From DASQYE01 sp036389315 (GTDB lineage Bacteria; Acidobacteriota; Blastocatellia; Pyrinomonadales; Pyrinomonadaceae): a stretch of DNA of 64,000 nt. The stretch covers positions 85,726-149,725 of the forward strand of contig DASVQF010000016.1 of NCBI GenBank assembly GCA_036389315.1, written 5' to 3'. The position numbers and the translations under genes were made by a program. This document shows positions 16,676 to 28,959 of the stretch, piece after piece (position 1 is the first letter of the stretch; each line of letters opens with the position of its first letter). Under the pieces are notes generated by a model. That model was not told the DNA's origin, did not search any database, and saw only the letters and a program-made list of their open reading frames with translations.

Positions 16676-19003
16676 TCATTTAACAACCGTGAAGTCAATC
16701 ACCTGCGTCGCGGTCGAGGGGCGTGACTTGTCTTTGATGAGCAGGTCTGTCACGACCACTTGCAGGATATAATCTCCGGGCACAAGGTCTGGCCCGACGC
16801 GGATGCGCCCGCCCGCGTTCAGGCGCTTCATGTCCGTCTGCTGGCTCGCATCATAGGGCAGCACTTTGCCCGTGAAGACCAACTGGCCGTCGCGGAACAT
16901 GCGCATCTGCGTTTGAAGCTGCGGGCGACCGCTCGCCTTGTCAAGCTGCGCGTTATAGATCGTGTAGCCGTAGCTCAAGATCATTCCCTGGCGAAGCTGG
17001 CGCACGGCCGGGCTGGCCTGCATGTCCTGCGTGTCGGTCGGCTGGCCCGAGCCCGCCCCCTGCCCCGGCGTGGCCTCCGCAGAGGCCGCGACAGCCTTCG
17101 GCGCATTCGGGTCTGTGCCGAGCAGGACTATCCCTGAAAGCACCAGGCGATTACGAGTGAGGTCGGGCACTTCTATGAAGTGGCCGGCCGCACCGAGCAG
17201 CTCAGACTTGGCGTCGCGGACGGCGACACGTAACTGGTATGCGCCCGGCTGCTTGACCGGAACGTTGAGAATATAGACCAGCCCGTCTTTCAAAATCTGC
17301 TCGTAGGTCTTGTCCTTGGCGATAATCGTTTGAGTGTTAGTCAGCGGTTGGCCCACGACCGAGCCGTTGTCGCCGATGACCGTGATGAGCATGTCTATCA
17401 CGGCCTTGTAGGAGCCGTCCGGCTCTTTCGTAAACTTCAGGTCGCGCGCGTTGACGTGCAGCAAGGAGCGCATGAAAGAGCCAGTCTTCGCGTCGTCGCC
17501 GAACAGCGAGGTCAGGCGCAGGTGGACATCGCCCGAAGAGAAAGGCGAGACGAGCGCCGCCGTGAGCTGTTCGTCGCGCGTGGCCTTCTTCTTCCGCGCA
17601 TCCTCGTAGGAGACGCCGTAGAAACCTGAGCGCGAGCGTACGCGCAGGCCCGAGCCCTTGACCTTGACCGTCAGCTTGTGAAAGCGCCTGCGCCCGGTGG
17701 CCGGGTCAATCGTCGCTTCTTCCGGACGATAGCCGATCAGGTAATAGCCCTTCTGGTCTTCCATCAATTGCTGGATGCCCGAGGCCAGGTTGTTCTGGTT
17801 GCGCAGGTAGAGCCCGCCCGTCTGCTGGGCCAGGTAAGAAAGCACGCTCTGCGATTCAAAAAACTCCGCGTTGCGCTGCTGCATTAATAGGTCTAACTGA
17901 CGGAAGGCGGCCACAGAATCTATCTCGGCCCGCTCTCCCGGCGTGAGCTGAACTCTGGCCGAGTCGGGCGCTGCTCTTGAGCGGGTCGGGTTCTGCGGCT
18001 GTCCGGACGGCCCCGCAATCACCGGAGCCCTCGTCGGGTCGCCGCCATAAGGGTTGATGCCGGGTTTGTCCGAGGCGGTCAGCGTGAGCGGTTGCAAGCC
18101 TCTGGCATCTATCGTGTAGACGACGGCAGAGGCGCGATTGGATTGATCGGCGAGCTGTTTGATGGCCGCCAGCACGCGCTCGCTGCGCCCCTGGTTGGTA
18201 TGGATTTTGAATCCTTCGGAGATGAGTATGACGGCCTTGCGTCCGGGCAACTCAGTGAGCCCGCGCATGACGTAGTTGAGGATGCCGATAGTGCCGACGG
18301 CGAAAATGTCCTGGCGAAACTCCTCGAACTCGGCGATCTCACGCGGGGCCGTTTCGCGCGCTTCCCAGGACTGCATGCCTATATTGGGCTCTATGAACGG
18401 GCTCAATCCGCTGCGCCCCATCGGGTAATAGCGCACCTGCTCGATGGCCGCGTAGAGCTGCTGCTTATTGGTCGTGATCTGCTGAAGGACGCCGACGTTG
18501 CCGCTGGAACGAATGATCGCCACCTGATCGCCGGGCTGCATCTGCTCGTCCACGAATTTCTTCAAGGCTTGCCGGACATATCCTATGCTCTCGAACGAGA
18601 GCCCCAGATCGTCTACGACGAAAGTGATGGTGCGGCGCACCTGCTCGGGCCTCAGAGGCGGCGGCGCGACCGTCGGCGCGTTGGGCCCGGCGGACGGTGT
18701 GGCCGTTGCCAGGTTCCGTTCCGGAGAGGTCGCGGCGTCAACCGAGATGTAGGCGAAATTGGTGATCGCCTGTCGCTTCCCGTCTTCCTGCACCTCGAAA
18801 TCTTCCGGGCGCAGATTGGTTACTTGCCGCCCGTCCTTATCCAGCACCACGACATCCACCTGCACCAGGTTCGTCGTCACGGTGACTACGTCCTCGCCTC
18901 CCTGCTGCTGTTGCGGCGATGGCGAAGGTGATTGTGTTTGACCGGCGACGGTAGCACTCAATAGGAACATGAGTAAGGCGACTAGAAAAGGCTGTGGCTT
19001 CAT
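16676..19003 (-). CDS. VWFA-related acidobacterial-type secreted protein
   Basis: A 775-residue protein with a signal peptide (about 1-22) and a Gln/Pro/Ser-rich linker, then the TIGR03436-type module: a beta segment VVTVTTNLVQVDVVVLDKDGRQVTNLRPEDFEVQEDG followed by a VWA domain (about 120-380; TITFVVDDLGLSFESIGYVRQALKKFVDEQ, GRKAVILISEGF). The C-terminal half (about 430-775) is beta-rich and contains a second matrix-like segment ending PGDYILQVVVTDLL. Proteins of this family are abundant in Acidobacteriota; VWA domains bind metal ions and mediate protein interactions, but no function has been assigned. The start is an ATG at 19003 followed directly by the signal sequence. Confidence 0.88.
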   Translation of the reverse strand: MKPQPFLVALLMFLLSATVAGQTQSPSPSPQQQQGGEDVVTVTTNLVQVDVVVLDKDGRQVTNLRPEDFEVQEDGKRQAITNFAYISVDAATSPERNLATATPSAGPNAPTVAPPPLRPEQVRRTITFVVDDLGLSFESIGYVRQALKKFVDEQMQPGDQVAIIRSSGNVGVLQQITTNKQQLYAAIEQVRYYPMGRSGLSPFIEPNIGMQSWEARETAPREIAEFEEFRQDIFAVGTIGILNYVMRGLTELPGRKAVILISEGFKIHTNQGRSERVLAAIKQLADQSNRASAVVYTIDARGLQPLTLTASDKPGINPYGGDPTRAPVIAGPSGQPQNPTRSRAAPDSARVQLTPGERAEIDSVAAFRQLDLLMQQRNAEFFESQSVLSYLAQQTGGLYLRNQNNLASGIQQLMEDQKGYYLIGYRPEEATIDPATGRRRFHKLTVKVKGSGLRVRSRSGFYGVSYEDARKKKATRDEQLTAALVSPFSSGDVHLRLTSLFGDDAKTGSFMRSLLHVNARDLKFTKEPDGSYKAVIDMLITVIGDNGSVVGQPLTNTQTIIAKDKTYEQILKDGLVYILNVPVKQPGAYQLRVAVRDAKSELLGAAGHFIEVPDLTRNRLVLSGIVLLGTDPNAPKAVAASAEATPGQGAGSGQPTDTQDMQASPAVRQLRQGMILSYGYTIYNAQLDKASGRPQLQTQMRMFRDGQLVFTGKVLPYDASQQTDMKRLNAGGRIRVGPDLVPGDYILQVVVTDLLIKDKSRPSTATQVIDFTVVK

Positions 19004-19186
19004 AGCAGTCCCCGCTCTCAGATCAGATTTTTGCCGCTATTCTAGCCTTTTTTAGGCTCATGGTCTAGGTATTCAACGTCTGGGCCCAACACTTCTGCGA
19101 TCAGAATTTACAAACGCTGAACCAGGCTCGCACGTACGAAATTTTGGAGGCCGCCGAGAGAGGAGTAATGGACGCGCATGGGCCCA

Positions 19187-20536
19187 TTACCCGGCGGTGA
19201 GCATGTGGGCCAATGAGGGGAAGTCCAGAGCGTGAACGGGAAGACCTAACTGCTGCTTCAGCTCGCCGAGCGTCATGCCGTCGAGCATCACATCTTCGCC
19301 GCTCTTAATCATCGAGGAGGGGATAATCACACTGTCGCCCCGCACACGCTCGCGCGCCGCCAGGAGGTCTCCGCCCGTCAGGAGCCCGGCCACGGAAACA
19401 TCGCCGCCGAAGTAAAGATTCTCTACGCCGAGGACGTGCAGTCGCGTGCGGAAGCGCGTGTTCAGGCGATCAATCCAAGCCTTGAGCACGGGCGCGAATA
19501 GCATCCCCGTCATCACCGTCGCGTGCCACACGGGCGCGGGCCGCCCGGCAGCTTCACGCCGCAGCAGGCGACGCCAGAGAGCGCGGAACTCGTTATCGAA
19601 GGAGCGCACCATGCCTATGCCGTCTTCGATCTGCGGGTAATCGCCGTAATGCTTTCGCGAGGGCACGCGCAAGCCCGCGCGCAGGTATATCTCGTCGCCG
19701 AGGAAAGCGAAGGTCGTCCCCATGCTCTGGCGAAACTCACGCTGAAGGCGTGTGACCTCCCTGATCGTGCGGCGGCAGAACTCCGGAGTGACAGGCGTCA
19801 ATCGCTCGTCCGTGTTGTAGCGGGTGAGCCCCAGCGGGACAATCGCCACGCTCTTGATGCGCGGATGATCTGCGGCCAGGTCTCTCACCGTGCGCTCAAG
19901 CACCGCGCCGTCGTTGATCTCCGGACAGAGCACCACTTGCGCGTGAATCTCTACGCGAGCGTCCATCATGCGCCGCATCTTGTCGGAGATGTCCGCGCGC
20001 TTGCGATCAATGCCGAGGAGATGAGCGCGCACGTCCAGGTCTGTGGCGTGAACGGAGACGTATTGCGGCGTGAGGCGCTGCTCGATGATGCGGCGCATCT
20101 CATCTTCGGTGATGGAAGTGAGCGTCGTGTAGTTGCCGTAGAGAAACGATAGACGGATGTCTTCGTCGCGGATGAAGAGCGAGGGGCGCGCAGTCTCGGG
20201 ATTACCCTTGCAGAAGCAGAAGATGCATTCGTTGGCGCACTGGCGCGGAACTATCTGCTCGAAGCCGAGGCCCAAATCCTCGCCCTCTCCACGCTCGATG
20301 TCCAGTTCCCATTCCTCTCCGCTCTGCTTGCGGACTTCCAGCAGAAGCTCCGTCTCGCCGCCCGTGTGAAAGCGAAAGTCCAGGTAGTCGCGCACTACGC
20401 GACCGTTGACGCGGATGACACGGTCGCCCGCCTCAAGCTCAAGCTCGGCGGCGAGGCTTCCGGGCGCGACCTCTGTGATCTCGACTCCGCGACGCCGTAT
20501 CTGTGTCACGGCCGGAGCGACGGCAAACTCGTACAT
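19187..20536 (-). CDS. DUF512 radical-SAM protein with N-terminal PDZ domain
   Basis: A 449-residue protein. An N-terminal PDZ-like domain (about 10-70; VAPGSLAAELELEAGDRVIRVNGR) is followed by a Cys-rich radical-SAM segment (about 93-130) with CxxxCxxC (CANECIFC), then SLFIRDEDIRLSFLYGNYTTLT, which is the DUF512 family signature, and the C-terminal DUF512 region (GRPAPVWHATVMTGMLFAPVL; LYFGGDVSVAGLLTGGDL). The family is a conserved iron-sulfur protein found across bacteria; its reaction is not established. Length is close to the family norm. It is transcribed away from the FAD oxidoreductase gene end with a gap of about 120 bases. Confidence 0.9.
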   Translation of the reverse strand: MYEFAVAPAVTQIRRRGVEITEVAPGSLAAELELEAGDRVIRVNGRVVRDYLDFRFHTGGETELLLEVRKQSGEEWELDIERGEGEDLGLGFEQIVPRQCANECIFCFCKGNPETARPSLFIRDEDIRLSFLYGNYTTLTSITEDEMRRIIEQRLTPQYVSVHATDLDVRAHLLGIDRKRADISDKMRRMMDARVEIHAQVVLCPEINDGAVLERTVRDLAADHPRIKSVAIVPLGLTRYNTDERLTPVTPEFCRRTIREVTRLQREFRQSMGTTFAFLGDEIYLRAGLRVPSRKHYGDYPQIEDGIGMVRSFDNEFRALWRRLLRREAAGRPAPVWHATVMTGMLFAPVLKAWIDRLNTRFRTRLHVLGVENLYFGGDVSVAGLLTGGDLLAARERVRGDSVIIPSSMIKSGEDVMLDGMTLGELKQQLGLPVHALDFPSLAHMLTAG

Positions 20537-20659
20537 CAGTAAAACTCTTCTCTCAAATACTTCCGGCTGATTGTCAGCCCGGCCCTTTTTTCAGGCCCCT
20601 CAGGGAAACAGCCAGTGTAACAAACTCGCCCCCGTTTGTTTAGTTGAGCGGGCTCGGGC

Positions 20660-21841
20660 TCACAGGACGGCGGTCTCTTCGATCAAGCGGCCTTCGACGA
20701 ATCTTTCGGCCCTCAGAGGCGTGGCGTCAATGGTGCGCGAGCGCCCGTCCAGGATCAGCTCTGAAATCATCTTGCCTGTGGCGGGCGAATGCATGACGCC
20801 GTGACCGCTGAAGCCGTTGGCAAGGTAAAGCCCCTTGAGGCCGGGGGCCGCGCCGATGATCGCGTGATGATCGGGCGTCACCTCGTAGAGCCCCGCGCGG
20901 CAGAGCGCCTCGTCCACGGCCACTTCGCGCAAGGAAGGCACGCGCGCGTGTGCGCGAGAGAGAATCTGTTGCGTGAAGCGAGGGTCAAACTCGGTCTTGA
21001 AGCCGGGCGATTCGTCCGGCGTGGGCCAGGCCAGCAGCACGCCCGAAGGCTCGCGCGAGGGCGGCTCGCGGCGAAAGTGAAAGCCGTCCGACATGTCTAT
21101 GACCATCGGCAGCGGTAGGGGCAGGGCGTCGGTCGGTTTTGTGATGACGAGTTGCCGCCTGAGCGGCACGACCGGCAAAGAGAGTCCGGCCAGGCGGGCC
21201 ACTTCGCCCGCCCAGGCCCCACTGGCATTGACCAAGACGCGCGTCTCGACACGCCCGCGCCTGGTCTCCACGGCGCACACTTCGCCGCCCGCAGTCTCTA
21301 TCCCTGTGACTTCCGCGTTCAGCCAGACTCTTGCGCCGCGCTCTCGGGCGCGCTCGGTAAAGCCGCGCAGCACCTTCAAGGGTTCTATAAAACCGTCCGT
21401 CTGGCAGAAACTCCCGCCCAGGACATCCTCCATGCTGAGCTGCGGAATGATGGCGCGAATACTATCGGGCGTTAACAGCTCCACACCTTTAAGGCCGAGC
21501 GCCGTCTGCCGCTCCCTGTTCCGGCGCAGGTAATCCAGGTGCGCTTCGCGCGTTGCGACGAAGAGGTAGCCGTCCGCTCTGTAACCCGAAGCATGGCCCG
21601 TCGCTTCTTCAAAGCTCGCGAAGAAGGGGATTGAATAGAGCGACATCTCGATATTGATCGCGGTCGAAAACTGCGCGCGCACTCCGCCCGCGCCTCGTCC
21701 CGAAGAGCCGAGCCCTTGCGCCTCTTCCCGCTCGACGATCAGCACGTCGCGGCAACCCGCCTCCGTCAGGTGATAGGCGCAGCTTGCCCCGACGATGCCG
21801 CCGCCGATGATGACCACCTCAGCAGTCTCTATCATGGACAT
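20660..21841 (-). CDS. FAD-dependent amine/amino-acid oxidoreductase (DAO family)
   Basis: A 393-residue flavoprotein. The N-terminus has the Rossmann dinucleotide fold VVIIGGGIVGASCAYHLTEAG (GxGxxG), and the C-terminus has the second FAD contact GLYLANGFSGHGVMHSPATGKMISELIL typical of DadA, glycine oxidase and sarcosine oxidase beta-like enzymes. The substrate cannot be deduced. The frame begins at 21841, but the Met two codons later (21835) has a better placed AAGGA and may be the real start. Its upstream flank is a heptamer-type repeat shared with the response regulator gene. Confidence 0.87.
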   Translation of the reverse strand: MSMIETAEVVIIGGGIVGASCAYHLTEAGCRDVLIVEREEAQGLGSSGRGAGGVRAQFSTAINIEMSLYSIPFFASFEEATGHASGYRADGYLFVATREAHLDYLRRNRERQTALGLKGVELLTPDSIRAIIPQLSMEDVLGGSFCQTDGFIEPLKVLRGFTERARERGARVWLNAEVTGIETAGGEVCAVETRRGRVETRVLVNASGAWAGEVARLAGLSLPVVPLRRQLVITKPTDALPLPLPMVIDMSDGFHFRREPPSREPSGVLLAWPTPDESPGFKTEFDPRFTQQILSRAHARVPSLREVAVDEALCRAGLYEVTPDHHAIIGAAPGLKGLYLANGFSGHGVMHSPATGKMISELILDGRSRTIDATPLRAERFVEGRLIEETAVL

Positions 21842-21854
21842 CCTTGAGGGAGAA

Positions 21855-21900
21855 ATTAACAGGGATTGTCAGGATAAAGGAAAGACCTATTGCTGCTCTT

Positions 21901-21929
<29 letters not shown>
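21855..21929. repeat. CAGGATG-type heptamer inverted element between FAD oxidoreductase and response regulator
   Basis: The left arm (21855-21884) and right arm (21898-21929) are inverted, built on units like CAGGATG, GACAGGA and AACAGGG, with a core of about 13 bases. The right arm contains the response-regulator stop codon (21901-21903) and encodes its last 10 or so residues. Confidence 0.6.
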
Positions 21930-23346
<1,417 letters not shown>

Positions 23347-23349
23347 AAG

Positions 23350-23412
23350 GATGAGGGATGAGGGATGAGGGATGAGGGATGAAAGAAAAGTAATGGGTCT
23401 TTCTTTTCATCC
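23350..23412. repeat. GATGAGG x4 heptamer array plus inverted arm
   Basis: Four exact GATGAGG units (23350-23377) are followed by GATGAAA GAAAAG, an 8-base core and an inverted arm (23399-23412). It starts three bases from the response regulator start codon and occupies its leader. Confidence 0.75.
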
Positions 23413-23420
23413 ACCATCTT

Positions 23421-23797
23421 TCATCGTTCTCTTATCCCTTTGTTCCCTCCTTTAGCTTTTACGTTCTTGACCATTGTAACGAACATAGCTATTAGTTCTT
23501 CAGCCTCATCGTGCAATGTTTTAATCCTAGTGATGGAGAAGATTTTTGCCTCGACAATCAACTCCAGCCAGTAAATTGTCTCTTCGAGTTCTTGTAATCC
23601 GCCTTCCGGCTTGCTGACAAAATCTGCGTCTGACTTGCCACGGCAAGCTTCGTGATAATGTGCGCCAACAGATGTCCCGGAGCGCAATATTTGCTTGCCC
23701 AGCACTTGCGCTTCAATATCTTTGGGAAGAGCCGTATAAAGCTTAATGATGCGGAGTGCGAAAGCTTTAGTCCTACCTCTTAAATCTTGTCTTTCAT
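23421..23797 (-). pseudogene. Four-helix-bundle (23S rRNA intervening-sequence type) protein, probable frameshift near its start
   Basis: The intact frame from a GTG at 23705 to 23421 encodes 94 residues beginning VLGKQILRSGTSVGAHYHEACRGKS, the characteristic core of the small four-helix-bundle family (TIGR02436). However, the family N-terminal helix is also present in the same frame upstream: codons before the GTG read DLRGRTKAFALRIIKLYTALPK, with no ATG, GTG or TTG available. The only nearby ATG (23795-23797) overlaps the histidine kinase stop as ATGA and encodes MKDKI then stops. One extra base at about 23783-23785 would join MKDK to DLRGRT and give a normal full-length member of about 125 residues. 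This is therefore either a single-base deletion or a sequencing error. The gene is placed between kinase and regulator genes and seems unrelated to them. Confidence 0.75.
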
Positions 23798-25437
23798 CCC
23801 TCCTTTTCCGGTGCGCGACGCGGGAGCCAGAGGCGAAAGCGGCTGCCGGCGTGTTGCTTGGATTCGACTGTGAGCGCGCCGCCCAGGGCTTCGGCGAGCG
23901 TGTAACAGATGGCGAGGCCGAGGCCGGAGCCTTTGCCGGGATCTTTGGTGGTGAAGAAGGGGTCGAAGATGCGTACCAGGAGTTCGGGGGGGATGCCGTG
24001 GCCTGTGTCTGTAATCTCTATCACGACGCGCTCGCCCTCGCGCATCGTCTGGACTGTGATCTGTCCCTGATTGCCGACCGCGTCGAACGCGTTGCTCAAA
24101 AGATTGTCGAGCACTTGCCGCACCATGTTGGCGTCCGTCGCCACTTCGCCAACGTTTTCGTCCAGCTCGACCGAGACCACGACCTCGACAGTTTGCGCGC
24201 GCTGCTGGGCCAACCGGGCGCACTGCGCGACGAGCGCATTGATGTCGCAGGCGGCGCGCACGGGCCTGCGCTGGCGCGAGAGGTCTAAGAGGCCGCGCGT
24301 GATCGCCTTGCAGCGCAGGGCTTGGCGGATAATCTCTTCGAGGTAGAAAGTCCATTCCCGCTCTTCGGCGAGCGCGGCCGTGTCAGGCGCGCCGCGCAGG
24401 TCGCGCAGCGTCGCCTCGGCGCAGGTCGTGATGGCTGCGAGCGGATTGTTGATCTCATGTGCGACGCCTGCGGCCAGTTGGCCCACGGTCGCCAGGCGGC
24501 GCGAGCGTGACAATTGCTCCTGCATCTCGGAAAGCTCCGTCACGTCGCTCCACGTGATGACGCTTCCGCCCGGACTCGCAGGCTGGTCTAGGGGCGCGAC
24601 CGCGACCAGGTAACGGCGGCCGTCCTCGGCCTGAAGCTCGAAGGAGGAGGAGGCCAGTCCAGTGGATTTGCCCATGTGGTAGGCGGCGGCGCGCTCGCCG
24701 AAGAGGCGCGCGAAAGCGTCTGCGCAGGAGAGCCCTATGGTCTGAGAGGGCGAGAGGTTCATCATCTCGGCGGCGTGCGCGTTGCAGCGCACGATCTGCA
24801 TCTGGTGGTCGTGAACGATAATGCCGTCGGGGATGGCGTCGAAGGTCTGCTCCCAGATTCTCTTGCCCGTGCTCACGATCTCGACCAGGCGCGCGTGATC
24901 GAGCACCATCGCGGCCATCTCTCCCAAATTCTCCAAAAGATGGCGCTCGTCCTCCGTGAAGCTGTGGGCCGCGCGAAAGCCTACGACGAGCGCGCCGAGC
25001 ATCTCGCCGCGCGCCTGCAAGGGAACGATCACGACATCACGCACGCCCTCTGAGCTGTGCAGGGGAAAATCCTCCGCCGGAAGCTCCGGGCGCACGCCTA
25101 TGCCTTCGATGATCGTGAGCTTGCCGGAGGCGGCCGCCTGCTCGTAAGAGTGGCCGCGAAGGGGCAGCGTGATGCCCGGCACGCTCTTGAGCGATTGCGA
25201 GTGAAAGCCGCTCATGGCCTGCCACACGATGGTCTTCTCGGCGAGCGAAAAGATGGCGACGCTGGCCGTGTCCGCGCGCACGACGCGTCGCACGGTCTCG
25301 ACGACCGTACGCAGGGTAGCGGCGCTCTCCGATTGCGCCTGCTCGTCGGACGGCGCGCTGTAACTGATAGCGCCCGACTGCTCGCCACGGTTTCGGGCGC
25401 GCGCGTCTGCCGAATCGTCCGCCTCACTGCTCATCAC
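23794..25437 (-). CDS. Soluble GAF-PAS sensor histidine kinase
   Basis: A 547-residue protein without membrane helices. Domain order: a GAF domain (about 45-190; RADTASVAIFSLAEKTIVWQ, DVVIVPLQARGEMLGALVVGF), a PAS domain (about 205-315), a HisKA dimerisation domain with H-box His near residue 327 (AAGVAHEINNPLAAI), and a HATPase domain with N-box DNLLSNAFDAVG, G1 DTGHGIPPE, F-box FDPFFTTK and G2 GSGLGLAI. The layout is that of NtrB/AtoS-type kinases. The partner is presumably the sigma-54 response regulator just downstream, separated by the four-helix-bundle gene. The stop codon overlaps the ATG of the degraded small gene (ATGA). What the GAF domain senses is not evident. Confidence 0.93.
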   Translation of the reverse strand: MMSSEADDSADARARNRGEQSGAISYSAPSDEQAQSESAATLRTVVETVRRVVRADTASVAIFSLAEKTIVWQAMSGFHSQSLKSVPGITLPLRGHSYEQAAASGKLTIIEGIGVRPELPAEDFPLHSSEGVRDVVIVPLQARGEMLGALVVGFRAAHSFTEDERHLLENLGEMAAMVLDHARLVEIVSTGKRIWEQTFDAIPDGIIVHDHQMQIVRCNAHAAEMMNLSPSQTIGLSCADAFARLFGERAAAYHMGKSTGLASSSFELQAEDGRRYLVAVAPLDQPASPGGSVITWSDVTELSEMQEQLSRSRRLATVGQLAAGVAHEINNPLAAITTCAEATLRDLRGAPDTAALAEEREWTFYLEEIIRQALRCKAITRGLLDLSRQRRPVRAACDINALVAQCARLAQQRAQTVEVVVSVELDENVGEVATDANMVRQVLDNLLSNAFDAVGNQGQITVQTMREGERVVIEITDTGHGIPPELLVRIFDPFFTTKDPGKGSGLGLAICYTLAEALGGALTVESKQHAGSRFRLWLPRRAPEKEG

Positions 25438-25687
25438 ATCTCACCACATGGGCCCATGACGGTTAAGCCCGCCCCGGAAACGCCTGGGCTCTTAGCGGTC
25501 GAGAGTTTACCACATCATAACTCGCGCCAGTGCTGCCACTGCTGTCGCAGTGCCGTGATTTTCCTTCACTTGGTCATCCGAAATGGCGCTTGACGCGCCG
25601 GGCCCCTTCGTCATTGCCGCCCTTCACCTTCGGGGACGGGCCCGGCACGCGCGTTGCCAAAGCAGGATGAGGAGGCGACCGTTTTAT

Positions 25688-26566
25688 ATGAAGCTGCGAC
25701 CGTTCATCGCTTTGCTGCTTGTGATTACGCTCGCGCTCGCTACGGCTGCGAGCCCCGTTCAATCACCGGAGGCCGAGACCGTTGACCGAGGCGAAGAGAA
25801 GCTGACCGCCGAAGAGGAGCGAGAGGCGCGCTTGGTGGCCGCACGCTTTATCAAACGCTGGCAGGAGACGGAAGACATCGGGCCGCTCGTAGACGAATTC
25901 TTCATCGCAGACTTTGTCGAGCGCCTGCGAACGGAGCCGGAGACGCTCTATTTCGCGGAGCTGAAGCCGGAGCTGCTCGTCTCGGAGAACGGGGATGACC
26001 TGCTCAAGTACTACGTTGCGATGACCAACTCGGTGCGCCTCATCTTCCGCATCTGCCAGGTGTACGAGGCCACAGGGCCGGAGGAAGAAGGGCGTGACGG
26101 CCCGGAATGGTACGAGACTATTCCTGCCGGAGTCTGGAACGTGCTCAGAAGCAATCCCATCATGGCAGAGGTTCTTGCGGAAGAGATGGGCGCGAGAGAC
26201 GGCGCGACGGGTGAGCAAGACGCTGCGCGACGCGCGGAAGCGAAAACCATCAAGAGCATAGAAGAGTTGCGCAGCCTGACGGCGACACTTGAACAGGCCA
26301 GCCTGCTCTTGCGCGACCATCTGAAAACGCTCCCCTCAACACCCCCGGAGAGAGAGACACAGAGAGAGCATGAAGGCCAGGCTGATGCAAACACCGCAGA
26401 GTCAGATGACGACTTGAACCCGCGCCTGACAATCCTCGGCGGCGACTTCTTCAACTATCCGGCGGGCACTCGTCTCGTCTATTTCCACCTACTGATGTTT
26501 CGCGTAGACCTTGTGCGCGTCGGTCAACACTTCAAAGTGCTCTCCGTCTACATCCAGAGCGACTGA
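25688..26566 (+). CDS. Secreted protein of unknown function
   Basis: The frame is open from 25583. The ATG at 25688 is preferred because it opens directly into a signal peptide (KLRPFIALLLVITLALATAASPV) and has GAGGAGG at 25669-25675; an ATG at 25667 is possible. The mature part (about 265 residues) is acidic and helical, with a Glu/Arg-rich region and no recognised catalytic motif. It is transcribed divergently from the kinase gene and convergently to pckA. I do not recognise the family. Confidence 0.65.
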   Translation: MKLRPFIALLLVITLALATAASPVQSPEAETVDRGEEKLTAEEEREARLVAARFIKRWQETEDIGPLVDEFFIADFVERLRTEPETLYFAELKPELLVSENGDDLLKYYVAMTNSVRLIFRICQVYEATGPEEEGRDGPEWYETIPAGVWNVLRSNPIMAEVLAEEMGARDGATGEQDAARRAEAKTIKSIEELRSLTATLEQASLLLRDHLKTLPSTPPERETQREHEGQADANTAESDDDLNPRLTILGGDFFNYPAGTRLVYFHLLMFRVDLVRVGQHFKVLSVYIQSD

Positions 26567-26597
26567 CGTGCTGCGGCGCGAAGCTCCTGCTAAATGA

Positions 26598-26624
26598 GAA
26601 GGGCGGCTCACGCGGCCGCCCTTC
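26598..26624. terminator. Hairpin between convergent secreted-protein and pckA genes
   Basis: A 10-bp perfect GC-rich stem (26598-26607 with 26615-26624) with a 7-base loop. No long T run follows on either strand, so terminator function is plausible but not certain. Confidence 0.5.
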
Positions 26625-26647
26625 GTCTGCGTGATGCTCTGTGCTTT

Positions 26648-28285
<1,638 letters not shown>

Positions 28286-28393
28286 AGATGCTCCAGTCAA
28301 TAGATGAAAATGGAAAGTGACGCGCCCGAAAGCCCCTGACAGTGGGCCCAGAGAGGATTTCTAAGGCGTAAAGAGTCTCAGCTCAGGGCCGCC

Positions 28394-28639
28394 TCACCTC
28401 TGTTCTTCGCGTGCCAGGCGGCGCTCGCGCGCCAGCTCGCGCAGGGCGACGACCAGGTCGCGAGCGGCGCGCTCCAATCGGTCGGCGCAAGCTTCAAGGC
28501 CGTCCGTGTCTGTGTTGGTGCGGACGGCGACGGCCGCGAGCGCCTCCTCTATCTGCCCCGTCACGCGCCTGGCCTCGGTCTCGGCCTCCTGCTCGGCGCG
28601 CGTCATCGGAAAGTCTGAAATCTTTGATTGCTTATTCAT
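28394..28639 (-). CDS. Small helical protein of unknown function
   Basis: An 81-residue frame rich in Glu, Arg and Ala with continuous helix/coiled-coil character from about residue 12 to the end (TRAEQEAETEARRVTGQIEEALAAV; LEACADRLERAARDLVVALREL). Codon use resembles neighbouring genes. There is no clear ribosome binding site and no family recognised, so it could be spurious. It lies about 110 bases upstream of pckA on the same strand. Confidence 0.45.
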   Translation of the reverse strand: MNKQSKISDFPMTRAEQEAETEARRVTGQIEEALAAVAVRTNTDTDGLEACADRLERAARDLVVALRELARERRLAREEQR

Positions 28640-28959
28640 AAGTGAAATGATCGGATTTCAAAAAACCTTTGCTTGAATTGCATGCCACAGTTTTGCGAGG
28701 CGTGTCGCTCAGTCACCGAAGAGCCGCGCGCGTCGGGCCGGAAGAGCTTATCAGGTACGAAAGGATTCCGGGCGTAAGCGGTCTTGCGGTCTCATAAATC
28801 ATTGATGGGGTCGGTTTCAAGCTAAGCACTTTAACATTATCGCCCCGCCGCCGACAAGAAAGGGAGAAAAGGGAACAGAGGAAGATGAGAAGCATACTCT
28901 CGCGTCTTCCGCCTTTCCCTTTGCCTTTTCTCCCGCTCTTCTGTTAATAGCTTTCGAGG
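28640..28959. other. 320-base intergenic region ending in a heptamer-type hairpin; no gene seen
   Basis: Divergent gap between the small helical protein and a plus-strand gene. The first 200 bases show no RNA gene or clear promoter. From 28859 to about 28935 two purine/pyrimidine arms form an inverted repeat directly before the next start codon. Confidence 0.6.
28859..28935. repeat. Purine/pyrimidine heptamer-type inverted element
   Basis: The left arm (28859-28886) is a purine tract in AGAAAGG/GAGAAAA units. The right arm (28905-28933) is its imperfect reverse complement (TTTTCTC, CTTTGCC, CCTTTCC units). The core holds AAGCATACTCTCGCG. Same design as the other elements in the window. Confidence 0.6.

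Noticed and set aside
23350..23377. Four GATGAGG units considered as a CRISPR-like or microsatellite array
   Set aside because: Units are seven bases without spacers and are part of an inverted element like others in the window, so not CRISPR.
28640..28959. Searched for a tRNA or structured RNA in the gap
   Set aside because: No T-loop motif or cloverleaf-compatible arms were found; the only structure seen is the heptamer-type hairpin.
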